Part shown: positions 28,065-38,496 of the stretch, piece after piece
Position numbering within the stretch: position 1 is the stretch's first letter
Layout: each line of letters opens with the position of its first letter
Assembly: GCF_013215705.1 (NCBI RefSeq)
Contig: NZ_JABSQR010000014.1
Span: forward strand, 1 to 64,000
From: Moritella sp.
Lineage (GTDB): Bacteria; Pseudomonadota; Gammaproteobacteria; Enterobacterales; Moritellaceae
DNA: 64,000 nt
Direction: 5' to 3'
Program-made: the position numbers and the translations under genes
Notes under the pieces: model-generated
Database searches by the model: none
What the model saw: only the letters and a program-made list of their open reading frames with translations
Told to the model about the DNA's origin: nothing

Positions 28065-28176
28065 AATAATGCTCAATAATAGAAAACCAGCGTAGAGCAT
28101 AATAATTTTTTGCAGATAAAGCTATACGCAAGCACGATGTTACAACACCATAATTACGTTTGTAGTAGTAAGGAAA

Positions 28177-29436
28177 TTAATTGAATTGAGACAGATCCCG
28201 TCGCCATTGTTTATCTTCTTCAACATCCGCTTTTTGCCATATTTGTTTTACGTTAACGCTAAGCTGACCATCAATCTCATTAGCATTAAGGGTGAACGTG
28301 AGTGGGTTGGCGATATTGGGTTGCGACAAAATCTGTTGGTCGTTAAATACTTGCTCGACGATACATACTGAGGTTTTATCTGGGCTGGCGGCATCCCGCG
28401 CCAGTGGGTTATTACAATTATTCATTATATCGCCACCGTTTGGATATAACACGCCTAATTGTTGATGTTGGCTACCGATAGAAATATCGAAGTATATTTT
28501 TTGGCTAGCAAGGTAATGATAGATATTGGCAGATAATGCCGATGGGGCGCGTTCTTTCTCGTTATAAAAACGCGATAGTTTTAAGTAGGTAGAACTGCCC
28601 CCAGGTGCGGTTACATCTGCTGAACGGGTATATTTATGTAATATCTGCATATGATGTAGTGGCAGTTTCCAGCCCACTTGTACTTGCACTTTGACATTAC
28701 CATTACTGAGTTCTTCAACCGCGGTAATACGGGTTTGTACTTTGGTATTGAGGATGGGTTCGATGACTTCGGTATCAATGCTGTCGCGTACTTTTAATAA
28801 CTGCGCTAGGTTGAACTTCGGACTGCGGGCATGCGCTGAAAATAACCGTTTTACATCATCCAGCACCGACGTCAGCCGCATAACTTCATGATCTTGTTGG
28901 CGTATTAATCTGGCGCTTTGCTGAGTTGTGATCTGTTGTTCGGCAATGGCTAATTTTATCTCGCCTAAATTTTTTAAATGATTATCGAATTCGTTATCCA
29001 GTGTGATCAGACTTTTTTCTATGCTGACGTTGTTACGTAATATCGCCATACTCCTGCCAATGTAATGTTCATCAAATGTTGCCCGTATTTGCTGCACCAC
29101 AAATACCTGACCTTTATATACGTCCTTATCTTTGACTATCTGTGGTTTGTTTTGTGGGGTGATATTAATGTAAGCGGCTTGAATAATCGGCACATAGTGT
29201 TTGTAGTTGGTGAGATCAACTGGTTTGTTCATTAATTTATAATTACGCACATCAAAGCTGGCTTTGATATGGGCTTTTTCTTGCATAATTTGTTTGGCAC
29301 TAACAATGCTTTCACCATTAGTAAGTTGGTGGGTAATCGTGTAGGTTTTTGACCAAAAGCCCACGTGAGCAATAGCACTACCGCTATAACTGAGTATCAC
29401 TAATAAAGGTAAAAAAATAGACAGAGATAAACGCAT
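28177..29436 (-). CDS. Periplasmic protein of unknown function
   Basis: A 419-residue protein that I do not recognise. Residues 1-23 form a signal peptide (SGSAIAHVG cleavage region), so it is exported. The middle part (about 130-215) is rich in Leu, Glu, Gln and likely a helical coiled coil. Two Cys residues near 338-350 (NNCNNPLARDAASPDKTSVCIVE) could form a disulfide. No catalytic motif is evident. It lies between sfsA and hrpB on the minus strand, where E. coli has ligT; it is not LigT. Confidence 0.75.
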   Translation of the reverse strand: MRLSLSIFLPLLVILSYSGSAIAHVGFWSKTYTITHQLTNGESIVSAKQIMQEKAHIKASFDVRNYKLMNKPVDLTNYKHYVPIIQAAYINITPQNKPQIVKDKDVYKGQVFVVQQIRATFDEHYIGRSMAILRNNVSIEKSLITLDNEFDNHLKNLGEIKLAIAEQQITTQQSARLIRQQDHEVMRLTSVLDDVKRLFSAHARSPKFNLAQLLKVRDSIDTEVIEPILNTKVQTRITAVEELSNGNVKVQVQVGWKLPLHHMQILHKYTRSADVTAPGGSSTYLKLSRFYNEKERAPSALSANIYHYLASQKIYFDISIGSQHQQLGVLYPNGGDIMNNCNNPLARDAASPDKTSVCIVEQVFNDQQILSQPNIANPLTFTLNANEIDGQLSVNVKQIWQKADVEEDKQWRRDLSQFN

Positions 29437-29549
29437 AGTAAGTTCCTTTTGCTATTCCTTATAAATAATAGACTTAAATTTAATGATTGGTGTTTTTAGG
29501 GTAAAATCATCCTATTACTGATTAATTCATTCTATCCTGAGAGGCCTTT

Positions 29550-32060
29550 GTGGCAGCGTTACCGATCACTTCCGTATTACCAACTCTATTTACGGCCTTA
29601 AAATCATCGAATCAAGTTATTCTGCAAGCGCCTCCGGGTGCCGGTAAGTCAACGTTATTACCGTTAAAACTACTGCAAGAGAAGATCTTTAGTGGCCGTA
29701 TTCTGATGTTAGAACCGCGCCGTCTTGCCGCGCGGAATATTGCCACGTTTATGGCGTCGCAGTTACAACAAAAGGTCGGGGAGGACGTGGGTTATCGTAT
29801 GCGTGGCGATACCAAAGTATCGACATCTACGCGATTGGAAGTGGTAACGGAAGGGATCTTAACGCGGATGATCCAGCAAGATCCGGAACTAAGCGATTAT
29901 GATTTGATTATCTTTGATGAGTTTCATGAACGTTCATTAAATGCGGATATCGGCTTGGCGTTTGCGTTGGAAGTGCAACAAGGCTTACGTGATGATTTAA
30001 AATTATTAGTGATGTCAGCAACACTCGACAGCGAAGGGCTACAGAAAATGTTGCCTGATGCACAATTAATTACCGCGGAAGGACGCTGTTTCCCTGTTTC
30101 TTATAGTTACCACCCGATGAATTTACAGCGCAGTACCATCAAGCAAGCGTTATCCGGATCAATCGTCGCAACGGTTAAATTAGCATTGCAGCAGCAGGGC
30201 GGTAATATTCTGGTATTTTTGCCAGGGGTGAGTGAAATTAAACGTTGTCAGCAACAGTTGCAGGAATTGGTGAATGAGCGTCTGCATGTTTTACCTTTAT
30301 ATGGGCAACTGACTCAGCAGCAACAACAGGCGGCGATTAACCCTATCGCCGCAGGGCAACGCAAGATTGTATTGGCGACCAATATAGCCGAAACCTCATT
30401 AACCATTGAAGGTATTTCGGTGGTGATTGATTCTGGTCTTGAGCGCAAAGTCAGCTTCTCGCCACGTTCTGGTGTCAGCCGCTTACAAACAAAGCGTATT
30501 AGCCAAGCATCGGCAACACAGAGAGCCGGACGAGCAGGGCGATTACAAATCGGGCATTGTTATCGTTTATGGCGCGAAGAAGATCACAGCCGCTTAGAGC
30601 CACAAATAGAACCAGAAATTCTCGCCGCGGATTTAACTTCAACTTGTTTGGAGCTAAAGGTGTGGGGGGTTAACAGCTTTGCTGAATTGGCGTTATTGGA
30701 TCAACCTTCAGTGGCAAATGTTGATTACGCCGAAGGCTTGTTAACTGATTTAGGGGCGTTAGAGTCAGGGAATTGCAGTAAGCATGGCCAAGCATTGGCT
30801 GCATTTGGTATGTCCCCACGGTTAGCGCATATGTTATTAACGGCGCAAGCATGGGAAGATGAATTGCCGGGTATTAGTTGGTTAGCCTGTCGATTAATCG
30901 CATTGCTTGAAGGTAGTGAACGCTTACCGCTTGATTTGGACTTTGCATTGCAACAAATGGCATCGGGGCAATTTAATCAAGCCAAACGTCAAGCACAGCA
31001 ATGGGCGCAGCGCTTTAGCTTCGTTAAAAAAAGCAGCCACCACAGAGATACTAACGCCTATACCGGGTTGTTATTAGCGTTAGCGTATCCAGACCGCATC
31101 GCCCAACGTCGAGACAATACTGGGCGGGGGCAAGCTGGCCACGGCCAAGATGTGTTGTATATGTTAAGCAATGGACTTGGGGTTAAATTGATGAACGACG
31201 CCAGTTTAACCAGTGCCGAGTTATTGGTTGTTGCTGATTTATCCTTAACCGAACAAGGTGCCGATGCCATGGTGTATAACGCCTGTGCCCTCGATCTCGT
31301 GGAATTACAAACTTGGTTACCGCAACTGTTTAGCCAGCAGGCATTTGTACAATGGGATTTAAAAGCCCAGAAATTGATTGCTGAGCAGCGCCAATGTTTA
31401 GGCAAGTTAGTATTATCACGTAAAGTATTAACCGATATCACGCCTGCGCAAAAGCAAACTGCTGTACTGGCCGGTATTCGCAAAGCGGGTTTGTCGGTAT
31501 TGCCGTGGAATGAGCAAAATAAAGCCTTACTCACACGTTTACGTTGCGCGCATCAATGGCTACCTGAATTGGGCTTTGTTGATTATAGTGATGATGCTTT
31601 GATTGGTGATTTAGAAAATTGGCTATTACCCTACTTAACGGGGGTAACAGGGCCTGTACAGATGAAAAAGATCCCGTTAACAGAGGCGTTATTATCGCGA
31701 TTAGCGTGGTCGCTGCAGCAACGTTTGGATAAAGAATTACCCACCCATTTTACCGTGCCAACAGGCTCAAAAATTAAATTACGCTATAACGATAACAGCG
31801 CGCCAAGTTTACCTGTGCGTATTCAAGAGATGTTTGGTCAAGCCAATAAACCCGCGGTTGCCAATGGTCGCGTGCCGATTGTGATTGAACTACTGTCGCC
31901 GGCTCAACGTCCGCTACAGATAACCCAAGATTTATTGGGTTTTTGGAATGGCAGTTATGCCGAGGTTAAAAAAGAAATGAAAGGTCGCTATCCAAAGCAT
32001 TATTGGCCAGATAATCCACTTGAGGCGATGCCCACTCGACGGGTTAAAAAACATATGTAG
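29550..32060 (+). CDS. hrpB: ATP-dependent RNA helicase HrpB
   Basis: An 836-residue DEAH-box helicase. Motif I APPGAGKST (about residues 27-36), motif II DEFHER (about 127), SAT motif III, and QRAGRAGR motif VI (about 327) are present, followed by the HrpB-specific C-terminal region ending near KGRYPKHYWPDNPLEAMPTRR. The function in bacteria is not well defined. The start is GTG with GAGAGGCC upstream. In E. coli hrpB adjoins mrcB; here five genes lie between. Confidence 0.96.
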   Translation: MAALPITSVLPTLFTALKSSNQVILQAPPGAGKSTLLPLKLLQEKIFSGRILMLEPRRLAARNIATFMASQLQQKVGEDVGYRMRGDTKVSTSTRLEVVTEGILTRMIQQDPELSDYDLIIFDEFHERSLNADIGLAFALEVQQGLRDDLKLLVMSATLDSEGLQKMLPDAQLITAEGRCFPVSYSYHPMNLQRSTIKQALSGSIVATVKLALQQQGGNILVFLPGVSEIKRCQQQLQELVNERLHVLPLYGQLTQQQQQAAINPIAAGQRKIVLATNIAETSLTIEGISVVIDSGLERKVSFSPRSGVSRLQTKRISQASATQRAGRAGRLQIGHCYRLWREEDHSRLEPQIEPEILAADLTSTCLELKVWGVNSFAELALLDQPSVANVDYAEGLLTDLGALESGNCSKHGQALAAFGMSPRLAHMLLTAQAWEDELPGISWLACRLIALLEGSERLPLDLDFALQQMASGQFNQAKRQAQQWAQRFSFVKKSSHHRDTNAYTGLLLALAYPDRIAQRRDNTGRGQAGHGQDVLYMLSNGLGVKLMNDASLTSAELLVVADLSLTEQGADAMVYNACALDLVELQTWLPQLFSQQAFVQWDLKAQKLIAEQRQCLGKLVLSRKVLTDITPAQKQTAVLAGIRKAGLSVLPWNEQNKALLTRLRCAHQWLPELGFVDYSDDALIGDLENWLLPYLTGVTGPVQMKKIPLTEALLSRLAWSLQQRLDKELPTHFTVPTGSKIKLRYNDNSAPSLPVRIQEMFGQANKPAVANGRVPIVIELLSPAQRPLQITQDLLGFWNGSYAEVKKEMKGRYPKHYWPDNPLEAMPTRRVKKHM

Positions 32061-32135
32061 GAAAGCAGCCATAATTAATCGGAATCTGCTATTATCCCGC
32101 AGAGTTCGTTTCAGACACATAAAAGAAGATTTATC

Positions 32136-33098
32136 ATGACTAAAAAAATCGCTACATTGCATCCCCGTAATCCACATCAGGGACGTTATGATTTAACTGC
32201 CTTAGTTAAAACATACCCAGCGTTAAAAGCGTTTATAACGCAAAATCCTAGTGGAGAAGAAACGGTCGATTTTAGTGATGATAAAGCCGTCATTTGCTTG
32301 AATAGTGCATTATTAGCCCATTTTTACCAAGTACCAAATTGGCAGATCCCGACCGGTTATTTATGTCCACCAATCCCAGGACGTGCTGATTACATTCATT
32401 ATATTGCCGACTTATTGGCAGAAATGAATAATGGCGAAGTACCAACTGGTAAGCGTGTTAAAGCGTTAGACATTGGTACCGGTGCCAACTGTATTTATCC
32501 TATTCTTGGTCATCGCAGCTATGGCTGGGGTTTTGTGGGTACCGATGTAGATAAAGTTGCTGCAAAAACAGCGAATGTGATCGTGCAAGCAAACCCGAGC
32601 TTAAGCAAAGCGATTAAGATTGTATTGAAAAAAACGCCAGGCAGTACCTTTAAAGGTGTAATTAAATATAACGACAAATATGCGGTGACGATTTGTAATC
32701 CTCCGTTCCATGCATCGATGGCGGATGCCGCAGCAGGCACTGAGCGTAAGATTAAAAATTTACACAAAGGTAAAGCAGCGCCAACCGATACCACTAAGTT
32801 GAACTTTGGTGGACAGCATTCTGAACTTTGGTGTGAAGGTGGCGAACTACGCTTTGTCAAAGACATGGCGAAAGAAAGTAAAGATTTCACTGCGCAAGTA
32901 TGTTGGTTCACTAGTCTTATCTCAAAGGGTGAGCATATCGAAGAGCTTGAACAGTATTTACAAGGACTTGGCGTAAAACAAATCCGTGTGATCCCGATGT
33001 CACAAGGTCAGAAAGTCAGTCGTATATTAGCGTGGAGCTTTATGGATACTGACGAGCAACAACAATGGGCTGTCGATAATTGGTCGAAACATGGGTAA
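32136..33098 (+). CDS. rlmF: 23S rRNA (adenine1618-N6)-methyltransferase
   Basis: A 320-residue Rossmann-fold methyltransferase. ALDIGTGANCIYPILG near residue 110 is motif I, and CNPPFHAS near 188 is the NPPF motif IV of N6-adenine methyltransferases. N-terminal HPRNPHQGRYD is typical of RlmF. It modifies A1618 of 23S rRNA. A terminator follows. Confidence 0.95.
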   Translation: MTKKIATLHPRNPHQGRYDLTALVKTYPALKAFITQNPSGEETVDFSDDKAVICLNSALLAHFYQVPNWQIPTGYLCPPIPGRADYIHYIADLLAEMNNGEVPTGKRVKALDIGTGANCIYPILGHRSYGWGFVGTDVDKVAAKTANVIVQANPSLSKAIKIVLKKTPGSTFKGVIKYNDKYAVTICNPPFHASMADAAAGTERKIKNLHKGKAAPTDTTKLNFGGQHSELWCEGGELRFVKDMAKESKDFTAQVCWFTSLISKGEHIEELEQYLQGLGVKQIRVIPMSQGQKVSRILAWSFMDTDEQQQWAVDNWSKHG

Positions 33099-33151
33099 GG
33101 GTACTGGTAAAACAGACTGGTAGTCGGCGTTATATTTAGGTAAATTAAAAC

Positions 33152-33176
33152 GGCAAGCATCGCGCTTGCCATTTTT
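33152..33176 (+). terminator. Terminator of rlmF
   Basis: GGCAAGC/GCTTGCC stem with a five-base loop followed by ATTTTTAT. Confidence 0.85.
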
Positions 33177-33211
33177 ATATCTGGGATGCTTTAAATTCAG
33201 AGGAAGATCGT

Positions 33212-33502
33212 ATGTTGGTATGGTTAGGTTACAGTTATTTAGTATTGAGCATTATTACATTGCTGGTATATGGAAAAGATAAATGGGCGGCTAAACGACA
33301 GGCATGGCGTACACCAGAGCGTACATTGCACTTGTTGGCGCTGTTAGGTGGTTGGCCTGGTGCGCTCATCGGACAAAAACTCTTTTCTCATAAAAAAAGT
33401 AAAATCAGCTTCAAACGTATTTTTTGGTTAACGGTTGTTGGTAATGTATTAATTGTATTCGGAATTTTTCAAATTGATCCGAGTTATGTGGTTGTTGGCT
33501 AG
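33212..33502 (+). CDS. DUF1294 family membrane protein
   Basis: A 96-residue protein with two to three hydrophobic helices (about 2-22, 40-60 and 70-90). The middle motif KDKWAAKRQAWRTPERTLHLLALLGGW (split as KDKWAAKRQAWRTPE then LHLLALLGGWPGAL) is the DUF1294 signature. Full DUF1294 proteins of other bacteria carry an N-terminal cold-shock domain that is missing here. Function unknown. Confidence 0.85.
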   Translation: MLVWLGYSYLVLSIITLLVYGKDKWAAKRQAWRTPERTLHLLALLGGWPGALIGQKLFSHKKSKISFKRIFWLTVVGNVLIVFGIFQIDPSYVVVG

Positions 33503-33639
33503 TTTTAGATATTAAAATTTTCGCCTGATTTACACATATTTACGTTATCTATACTATGCCTTTGTTTTGTTGTGTTATACCATTTCGGCCTTATTATGCT
33601 AATTACTGCTATTTTAAACGAAGACTGGGTATTCATTAA

Positions 33640-34953
33640 ATGTCGTCAATTAAGAACAATAAATTACAATTAGTGCTGGTGTGGGTGCTATTAACCAGCG
33701 TATTGCTTGGTATTGTCGCGCTATTACCGCTGAGCGATAAAGTCGAGACCAGTTCTGTGATAAAGGCTGCGCCGATTACGACAATAGCGCTTATCGATGA
33801 ACCAGTATCGCCTGATGAAGCAAGTGCGACGAACTCGATGGTTACCGAATCAGCAGTGGCATCAATCGCTGTCGAATTGGCCAAGTCTTATCCCAAAATA
33901 ATTAACTATGTGATCCAAAAGGGTGACACCTTAGGGGCTATTTTTGAGCAATTGGATCTAAGCCAAAAGAGTCTATATCAAATTTTGGAAGTGGATTTAA
34001 ACGTGCTGGCATTAGACAGTATTAAACCGGGACAAATGTTAATCTTCACTGAGTTTGAAGGAGAATTAACGCGTTTGGAATTACAAATAAGCTTAGCGCA
34101 GCAAGTAATTTATAAACGCCAAGGTGATAGTGGTTTTGAATTTGAACAGGTAAATGTTGATGGTGAATGGCGCGAGCACAGCTACATTGGCCAGATTGAG
34201 TACAGTTTTTCAGGGTCTGCAAAAAAAGCGGGATTATCGTTATTTGAAGCGCAATTTATTGCCAGTTTATTAAAAGATAAAATTAATTTTAGCCGTGATT
34301 TCCGTATTGGTGATACGTTTAAAGTATTGGTATCTCGTCAATATATAGGTGACCAACTGACGGGCGAAAACCGTATTGATGCGGTGAGTATTAATAATCG
34401 TAGCCGTAATATTAGTGCCTATTTGTATGAAGGTGCTTATTATGACGAAGCTGGTTTAAGCATTGAACGTGCTTTTGTGCGTCGTCCAGTTAGCAGTAAA
34501 TACCGTATATCATCAAGCTTCAATCCAAAGCGTTTACACCCAGTTACCGGGTTGTTACGCCCGCATAATGGCACCGATTTTGCGACGCCGATTGGTACAC
34601 CTGTTTTCGCTACCGGCGATGGTGTGGTATCTCGTGTGCTTAATCATAAGTATGCTGGTTTATATATCGAGATCTCAAACGGTCAAACCTACCGTACTCG
34701 TTTCTTGCACCTGAGCAAGGCGTTAGTGAGAAAAGGCCAGCGGGTTAAACGCGGACAAAAAATTGCATTATCGGGAAATAGTGGTCGTATTACCGGACCA
34801 CATCTGCATTACGAACTACATATGCGCGGTCGTGCGGTGAATGCCATGACGGCAGATATTCCTATTGCGTCAGCAATTGATAAGCGCCAGCAAGCGGCAT
34901 TTAAACTGGCGTTAAATAATTACCATGCGGCTTGGGAACAAGTTAAAAGCTAA
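33640..34953 (+). CDS. M23-family murein endopeptidase with LysM-like domain (MepM type)
   Basis: A 437-residue envelope protein. A transmembrane anchor is at about residues 8-29. A LysM-like domain ([19 protein letters not shown]...IKPGQMLIF, about 88-127) precedes a beta-rich OapA-like middle domain, and the C-terminal LytM/M23 domain has the zinc ligands H309 and D313 (RPHNGTDF) and H388-x-H390 (GPHLHYE). Such enzymes cut peptidoglycan cross-links for cell-wall growth. It ends 11 bp inside the convergent arfB gene. Confidence 0.93.
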   Translation: MSSIKNNKLQLVLVWVLLTSVLLGIVALLPLSDKVETSSVIKAAPITTIALIDEPVSPDEASATNSMVTESAVASIAVELAKSYPKIINYVIQKGDTLGAIFEQLDLSQKSLYQILEVDLNVLALDSIKPGQMLIFTEFEGELTRLELQISLAQQVIYKRQGDSGFEFEQVNVDGEWREHSYIGQIEYSFSGSAKKAGLSLFEAQFIASLLKDKINFSRDFRIGDTFKVLVSRQYIGDQLTGENRIDAVSINNRSRNISAYLYEGAYYDEAGLSIERAFVRRPVSSKYRISSSFNPKRLHPVTGLLRPHNGTDFATPIGTPVFATGDGVVSRVLNHKYAGLYIEISNGQTYRTRFLHLSKALVRKGQRVKRGQKIALSGNSGRITGPHLHYELHMRGRAVNAMTADIPIASAIDKRQQAAFKLALNNYHAAWEQVKS

Positions 34954-35356
34954 CTTTACCACGCATATTTTTGGTTTTACCACGCTGAGTTTTGGTGTCC
35001 ATACGTTTCTTTTTGGCATTACGACTCGGCTTGGTAGCACGACGTGCCTTTTGGATCACTGTCGCCTGCTTAATCAGTTCAATTAAGCGTTCAAACGCCA
35101 CCTGCTTGTTAAAATCTTGACTACGCGACTCCTGACTTTTAATGATAATGACGCCATCTTTGGTGATGCGATGATCATTTAACGCCAACAACCTTTCTTT
35201 ATAAAACTCAGGTAATGACGAGGCTTTTATATCAAAACGCAGATGGATCGCGGTTGATACTTTATTGACGTTTTGACCACCGGCACCTTGTGCGCGGATA
35301 GCCTGGATATCAATTTCTGAATCGGGAATTGATACATTGCTAGAGATGAAAACCAT
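34943..35356 (-). CDS. arfB: Alternative ribosome-rescue factor ArfB (peptidyl-tRNA hydrolase, YaeJ)
   Basis: A 137-residue release-factor-like protein. The catalytic GGQ is in [21 protein letters not shown] (given in two parts: [18 protein letters not shown]), and the C-terminal basic tail ([16 protein letters not shown]...[10 protein letters not shown]) enters the empty mRNA channel of stalled ribosomes. It frees ribosomes stalled on truncated mRNA. Its 3' end overlaps the convergent M23 gene by 11 bp. Confidence 0.96.
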   Translation of the reverse strand: MVFISSNVSIPDSEIDIQAIRAQGAGGQNVNKVSTAIHLRFDIKASSLPEFYKERLLALNDHRITKDGVIIIKSQESRSQDFNKQVAFERLIELIKQATVIQKARRATKPSRNAKKKRMDTKTQRGKTKNMRGKVSF

Positions 35357-35522
35357 TATGAACCTTGGTGTTATATTACTGTGCGATATTAAGCAGACCG
35401 ACGTTGTGTTAGTTGTGCGTAACCTAGCGTCTGGTTTGCGATGCGCCTATGGTACTCTTGTTTGATGCGATTGTTAATTTTCAATTGTCAGGGGGTGTTA
35501 TCTTTTATGCGATTAGAGAATA

Positions 35523-36017
35523 TTGATAGTGATAATTAGGCCAGTCAAAGAAGCGGATGCTAAAGCCTTATCTGCGTTACTTTCCCAACTCGATAACGAA
35601 ACGCCGTTTATGGCCATGGGGGATAACAACAGTGCGACTGAACTCAGTGAGCATCTGGCCTTATTTATCAATTCAGCAACCCAGGTGCTGTATGTGATAG
35701 AGCAGGACGGCCATAAGCTGCTTGGTTTTGCGATTGGTATAGCAGGTTATATCAGTGGTGATAGTCATACTGCGTCTTTGGTTATTGGTATTGTGCAAGC
35801 GAGTATCGGTAAGGGGCTTGGTCAGCAATTATTGTTACACGTTGAAGCGTGGGCTCGGCTGCATAAATTACAACAGCTAGAATTAACCGTCATGATAGAC
35901 AATGAAAACGCGATAGTCTTTTATAAACACGCTGGATTTAAGCAACAAATTGCAAAGCCAGCAGGGATGATTGGCGAGCTGACGGAAAATGAATTATATA
36001 TGGTAAAGGTCGTTTAA
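35523..36017 (+). CDS. GNAT-family N-acetyltransferase
   Basis: A 164-residue acetyltransferase with motif A SLVIGIVQASIGKGLGQQLLLHVEAWA (split: IGIVQASIGKGLGQQLL, about residues 86-103) and the ENAIVFYKHAGFK motif B. Substrate unknown. No ATG: the frame starts at TTG 35523 or GTG 35529; I list the first, with uncertain choice. Confidence 0.8.
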   Translation: MIVIIRPVKEADAKALSALLSQLDNETPFMAMGDNNSATELSEHLALFINSATQVLYVIEQDGHKLLGFAIGIAGYISGDSHTASLVIGIVQASIGKGLGQQLLLHVEAWARLHKLQQLELTVMIDNENAIVFYKHAGFKQQIAKPAGMIGELTENELYMVKVV

Positions 36018-36145
36018 ATCACCTTGCACTAGTTGAGTTGTGGGGTGTGAACAGGGTAAACTAGGCATTCTTTATTACGTCGTTTTATGAGATCGTACTT
36101 GATCATATTTGACCGTATTTGCTGCAATTTCTAGGACCCTTTCCT

Positions 36146-38377
36146 TTGGCTAAACGTCCCGTAAGTGATGACACAAAAAAGACTGTCACGAAACGAAAAT
36201 CCGCTGCAAGAACAGCAGCAAAGAAAACCACAACAAAATCCCCAGTCAGAAAAACAGCCAAGAAAAAGACTAAAAAAGCAAAAGATCGTACTTGGACTCG
36301 CAGTATCATCATTTTCCTCCTTAAATTTAGTCTGGCTTTTTCGGCTATCTTTATTCTTTACGGCATGTATTTAGACAGTAAAATTCAAGCACGATTCTCT
36401 GGTCCTATTTGGAAAACACCAGCGCAGATTTATGCGCGTAGTTTAGCGTTAACACCTGGTATGTTTTTACCCCATGAAAAGTTGGTCGAAGAGCTGGTAT
36501 TACTCAATTATTTAAAAGTAGCAAAACCGCGTAGCGCCGGGCAATTTTCTGTCTCTAAGACCAAAGTGGAATTATTTCGCCGCAGCTTTACCTATCTTGA
36601 TGGCACCGAGCCTAATCAAGCGCTATTTTTAACCTTCGCCGATAACCGCTTAGTCAGCATTCGTGATCAGCAAACCGGTAAATACCTTCATTCTGTTAAC
36701 CTCGATCCTATGCTAATTGATACCTTACAAGCACCCAATCAAGAAGACCGTATCTTGGTTGAATTACAAAATTACCCACAACTGTTAATTGATACCTTAT
36801 TGCTGGTGGAAGATCGTAATTTCTATCATCATAGCGGGGTATCACCGGTTGCTATTATTCGCGCTGCATTCGCTAATATGAATGCCGGGCGTACTGTACA
36901 AGGTGGTAGTACCTTAACCCAGCAATTAGTGAAAAACTTCTTCTTAACCCGTCAGCGCAGTTATTGGCGTAAGTTTAACGAAGCCTACATGGCGATATTG
37001 ATTAACTACCGTTTAAGTAAAGACGCGGTTTTAAGTGGTTATCTTAATGAAGTGTATTTAGGTCAAAATTACAGTGACGGTGTTTATGGTTTTGGGCTCG
37101 CGAGTTACTTTTATTTTGGTCGCCCAGTACCAGAGGTAACCATAGATCAGATGGCCTTTTTGGTTGCTGTAGTCAAAGGACCGTCGTTTTATGATCCTTG
37201 GCGTTATCCTGAACGTGCGCTTGAACGTCGTGATATGATCATTCGTTTATTGTCTAAAAATGGCAAGATCAGCACCCCTGAATATCGCGCGGCTATCTCG
37301 AGACCGTTAGGTATTATTCCACGTGGACACATGAGTATCTCTAAAGTACCCGCGTTTTTATCCTTGTTACGTCGTGAGTTAAAAACCACGTTTGGTGATG
37401 TCTTGTATGATCAATCGGGATTAAAAATATTTACCAGTTTAGATCCGCTTGCCCAGCGTGCCGCTGAAACTGCCATTACACAAAGTCTGCCACGGTTAGA
37501 GAAAGCCCGTAACATCTCGGGATTAGAAACTGCAATGGTGGTAACCGACCGCCATTATGGTCGTGTGATTGCGATTGTGGGTGGACGTAATACCCAGTAT
37601 GCCGGCTTTAACCGGGCGCTTGATGCTTCACGTCCGATTGGCTCTGTGGTGAAACCAGCGATTTATTTAACGGCGTTTGAACAAGGTTATGACCTTAACT
37701 CACCATTAGAAGATAAACCGCTACGGTTAAATAATCAGTACGGTAATAATTGGCAACCGAAAAATTATGATCGTAAATACCGTGGTGAGGTGCCGTTATA
37801 TCAAGCCTTGATGCAGTCGCTCAACGTGCCAACGGTTAATTTAGGCATGGCACTTGGCATTGATAATGTCATTGATAGTTTAAAACGACTGGGCGTTGAA
37901 AAGGTCGATAATCACTATCCATCGATGTTATTGGGGGCACTAAATATGTCACCATTTCAAGTTTCACAAATGTATCAAACGATTGCGACAGCAGGGGAGT
38001 ACCATAAGTTAACGGCGTTGGTGGCCGTGGTTGATGCAGAAGGTGATCTGGTTTATCAACAAAATTTAAAAGGTAGTCGCCGATTCTCGCGTGAAGATAC
38101 TGATTTGACGATTTATAATATGACATTGGTGGCCAAGCAAGGCACTGCGCGGCGTTTAAGTTGGCAATTTCCGGGTATTAACTTTGCCGGTAAAACCGGT
38201 TCGACCGATAACCTACGCGACAGTTGGTTTGTTGGCTTAGATAATCGTGATGTAGTGACCGTCTGGGTGGGACGTGATGATAATAAAACCTCGACATTAA
38301 CCGGTTCGAGCGGGGCATTGACGGTATTTGGTGATTACATGAAATTGCGTAGTGCCGATAGTTTGGCGATAAATTAG
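36146..38377 (+). CDS. mrcB: Penicillin-binding protein 1B (bifunctional transglycosylase/transpeptidase)
   Basis: A class A PBP of about 743 residues that polymerises and cross-links peptidoglycan. A very basic cytoplasmic tail (KRKSAARTAAKKTTTK...) leads to one transmembrane helix (about 60-80), a UB2H-like domain, the GT51 domain (catalytic Glu in EDRNFYHH, then GGSTLTQQLVKN) and the transpeptidase domain (SVVK active site Ser, SLN and KTGST boxes). The best start is the TTG at 36146 with AGGA nine bases upstream; a TTG at 36119 is also possible. No ATG fits. Missing relative to E. coli is the long Gln-rich C-terminal tail. Confidence 0.94.
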   Translation: MAKRPVSDDTKKTVTKRKSAARTAAKKTTTKSPVRKTAKKKTKKAKDRTWTRSIIIFLLKFSLAFSAIFILYGMYLDSKIQARFSGPIWKTPAQIYARSLALTPGMFLPHEKLVEELVLLNYLKVAKPRSAGQFSVSKTKVELFRRSFTYLDGTEPNQALFLTFADNRLVSIRDQQTGKYLHSVNLDPMLIDTLQAPNQEDRILVELQNYPQLLIDTLLLVEDRNFYHHSGVSPVAIIRAAFANMNAGRTVQGGSTLTQQLVKNFFLTRQRSYWRKFNEAYMAILINYRLSKDAVLSGYLNEVYLGQNYSDGVYGFGLASYFYFGRPVPEVTIDQMAFLVAVVKGPSFYDPWRYPERALERRDMIIRLLSKNGKISTPEYRAAISRPLGIIPRGHMSISKVPAFLSLLRRELKTTFGDVLYDQSGLKIFTSLDPLAQRAAETAITQSLPRLEKARNISGLETAMVVTDRHYGRVIAIVGGRNTQYAGFNRALDASRPIGSVVKPAIYLTAFEQGYDLNSPLEDKPLRLNNQYGNNWQPKNYDRKYRGEVPLYQALMQSLNVPTVNLGMALGIDNVIDSLKRLGVEKVDNHYPSMLLGALNMSPFQVSQMYQTIATAGEYHKLTALVAVVDAEGDLVYQQNLKGSRRFSREDTDLTIYNMTLVAKQGTARRLSWQFPGINFAGKTGSTDNLRDSWFVGLDNRDVVTVWVGRDDNKTSTLTGSSGALTVFGDYMKLRSADSLAIN

Positions 38378-38410
38378 CTGAACTGAATTCCGTCGGTGAC
38401 ATCAACAACT

Positions 38411-38438
38411 AAAAACGGCGAGCTTGAGAGCTCGCCGT
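38411..38438. terminator. Bidirectional terminator between mrcB and TIGR04219 gene
   Basis: ACGGCGAGCT/AGCTCGCCGT stem with a four-base loop; on the minus strand followed by TTTTT. Confidence 0.8.
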
Positions 38439-38496
38439 TTATCTATCGATTTAATTCATCAGACAATAAATACCGTCATGTAATGATATTTTCTAT

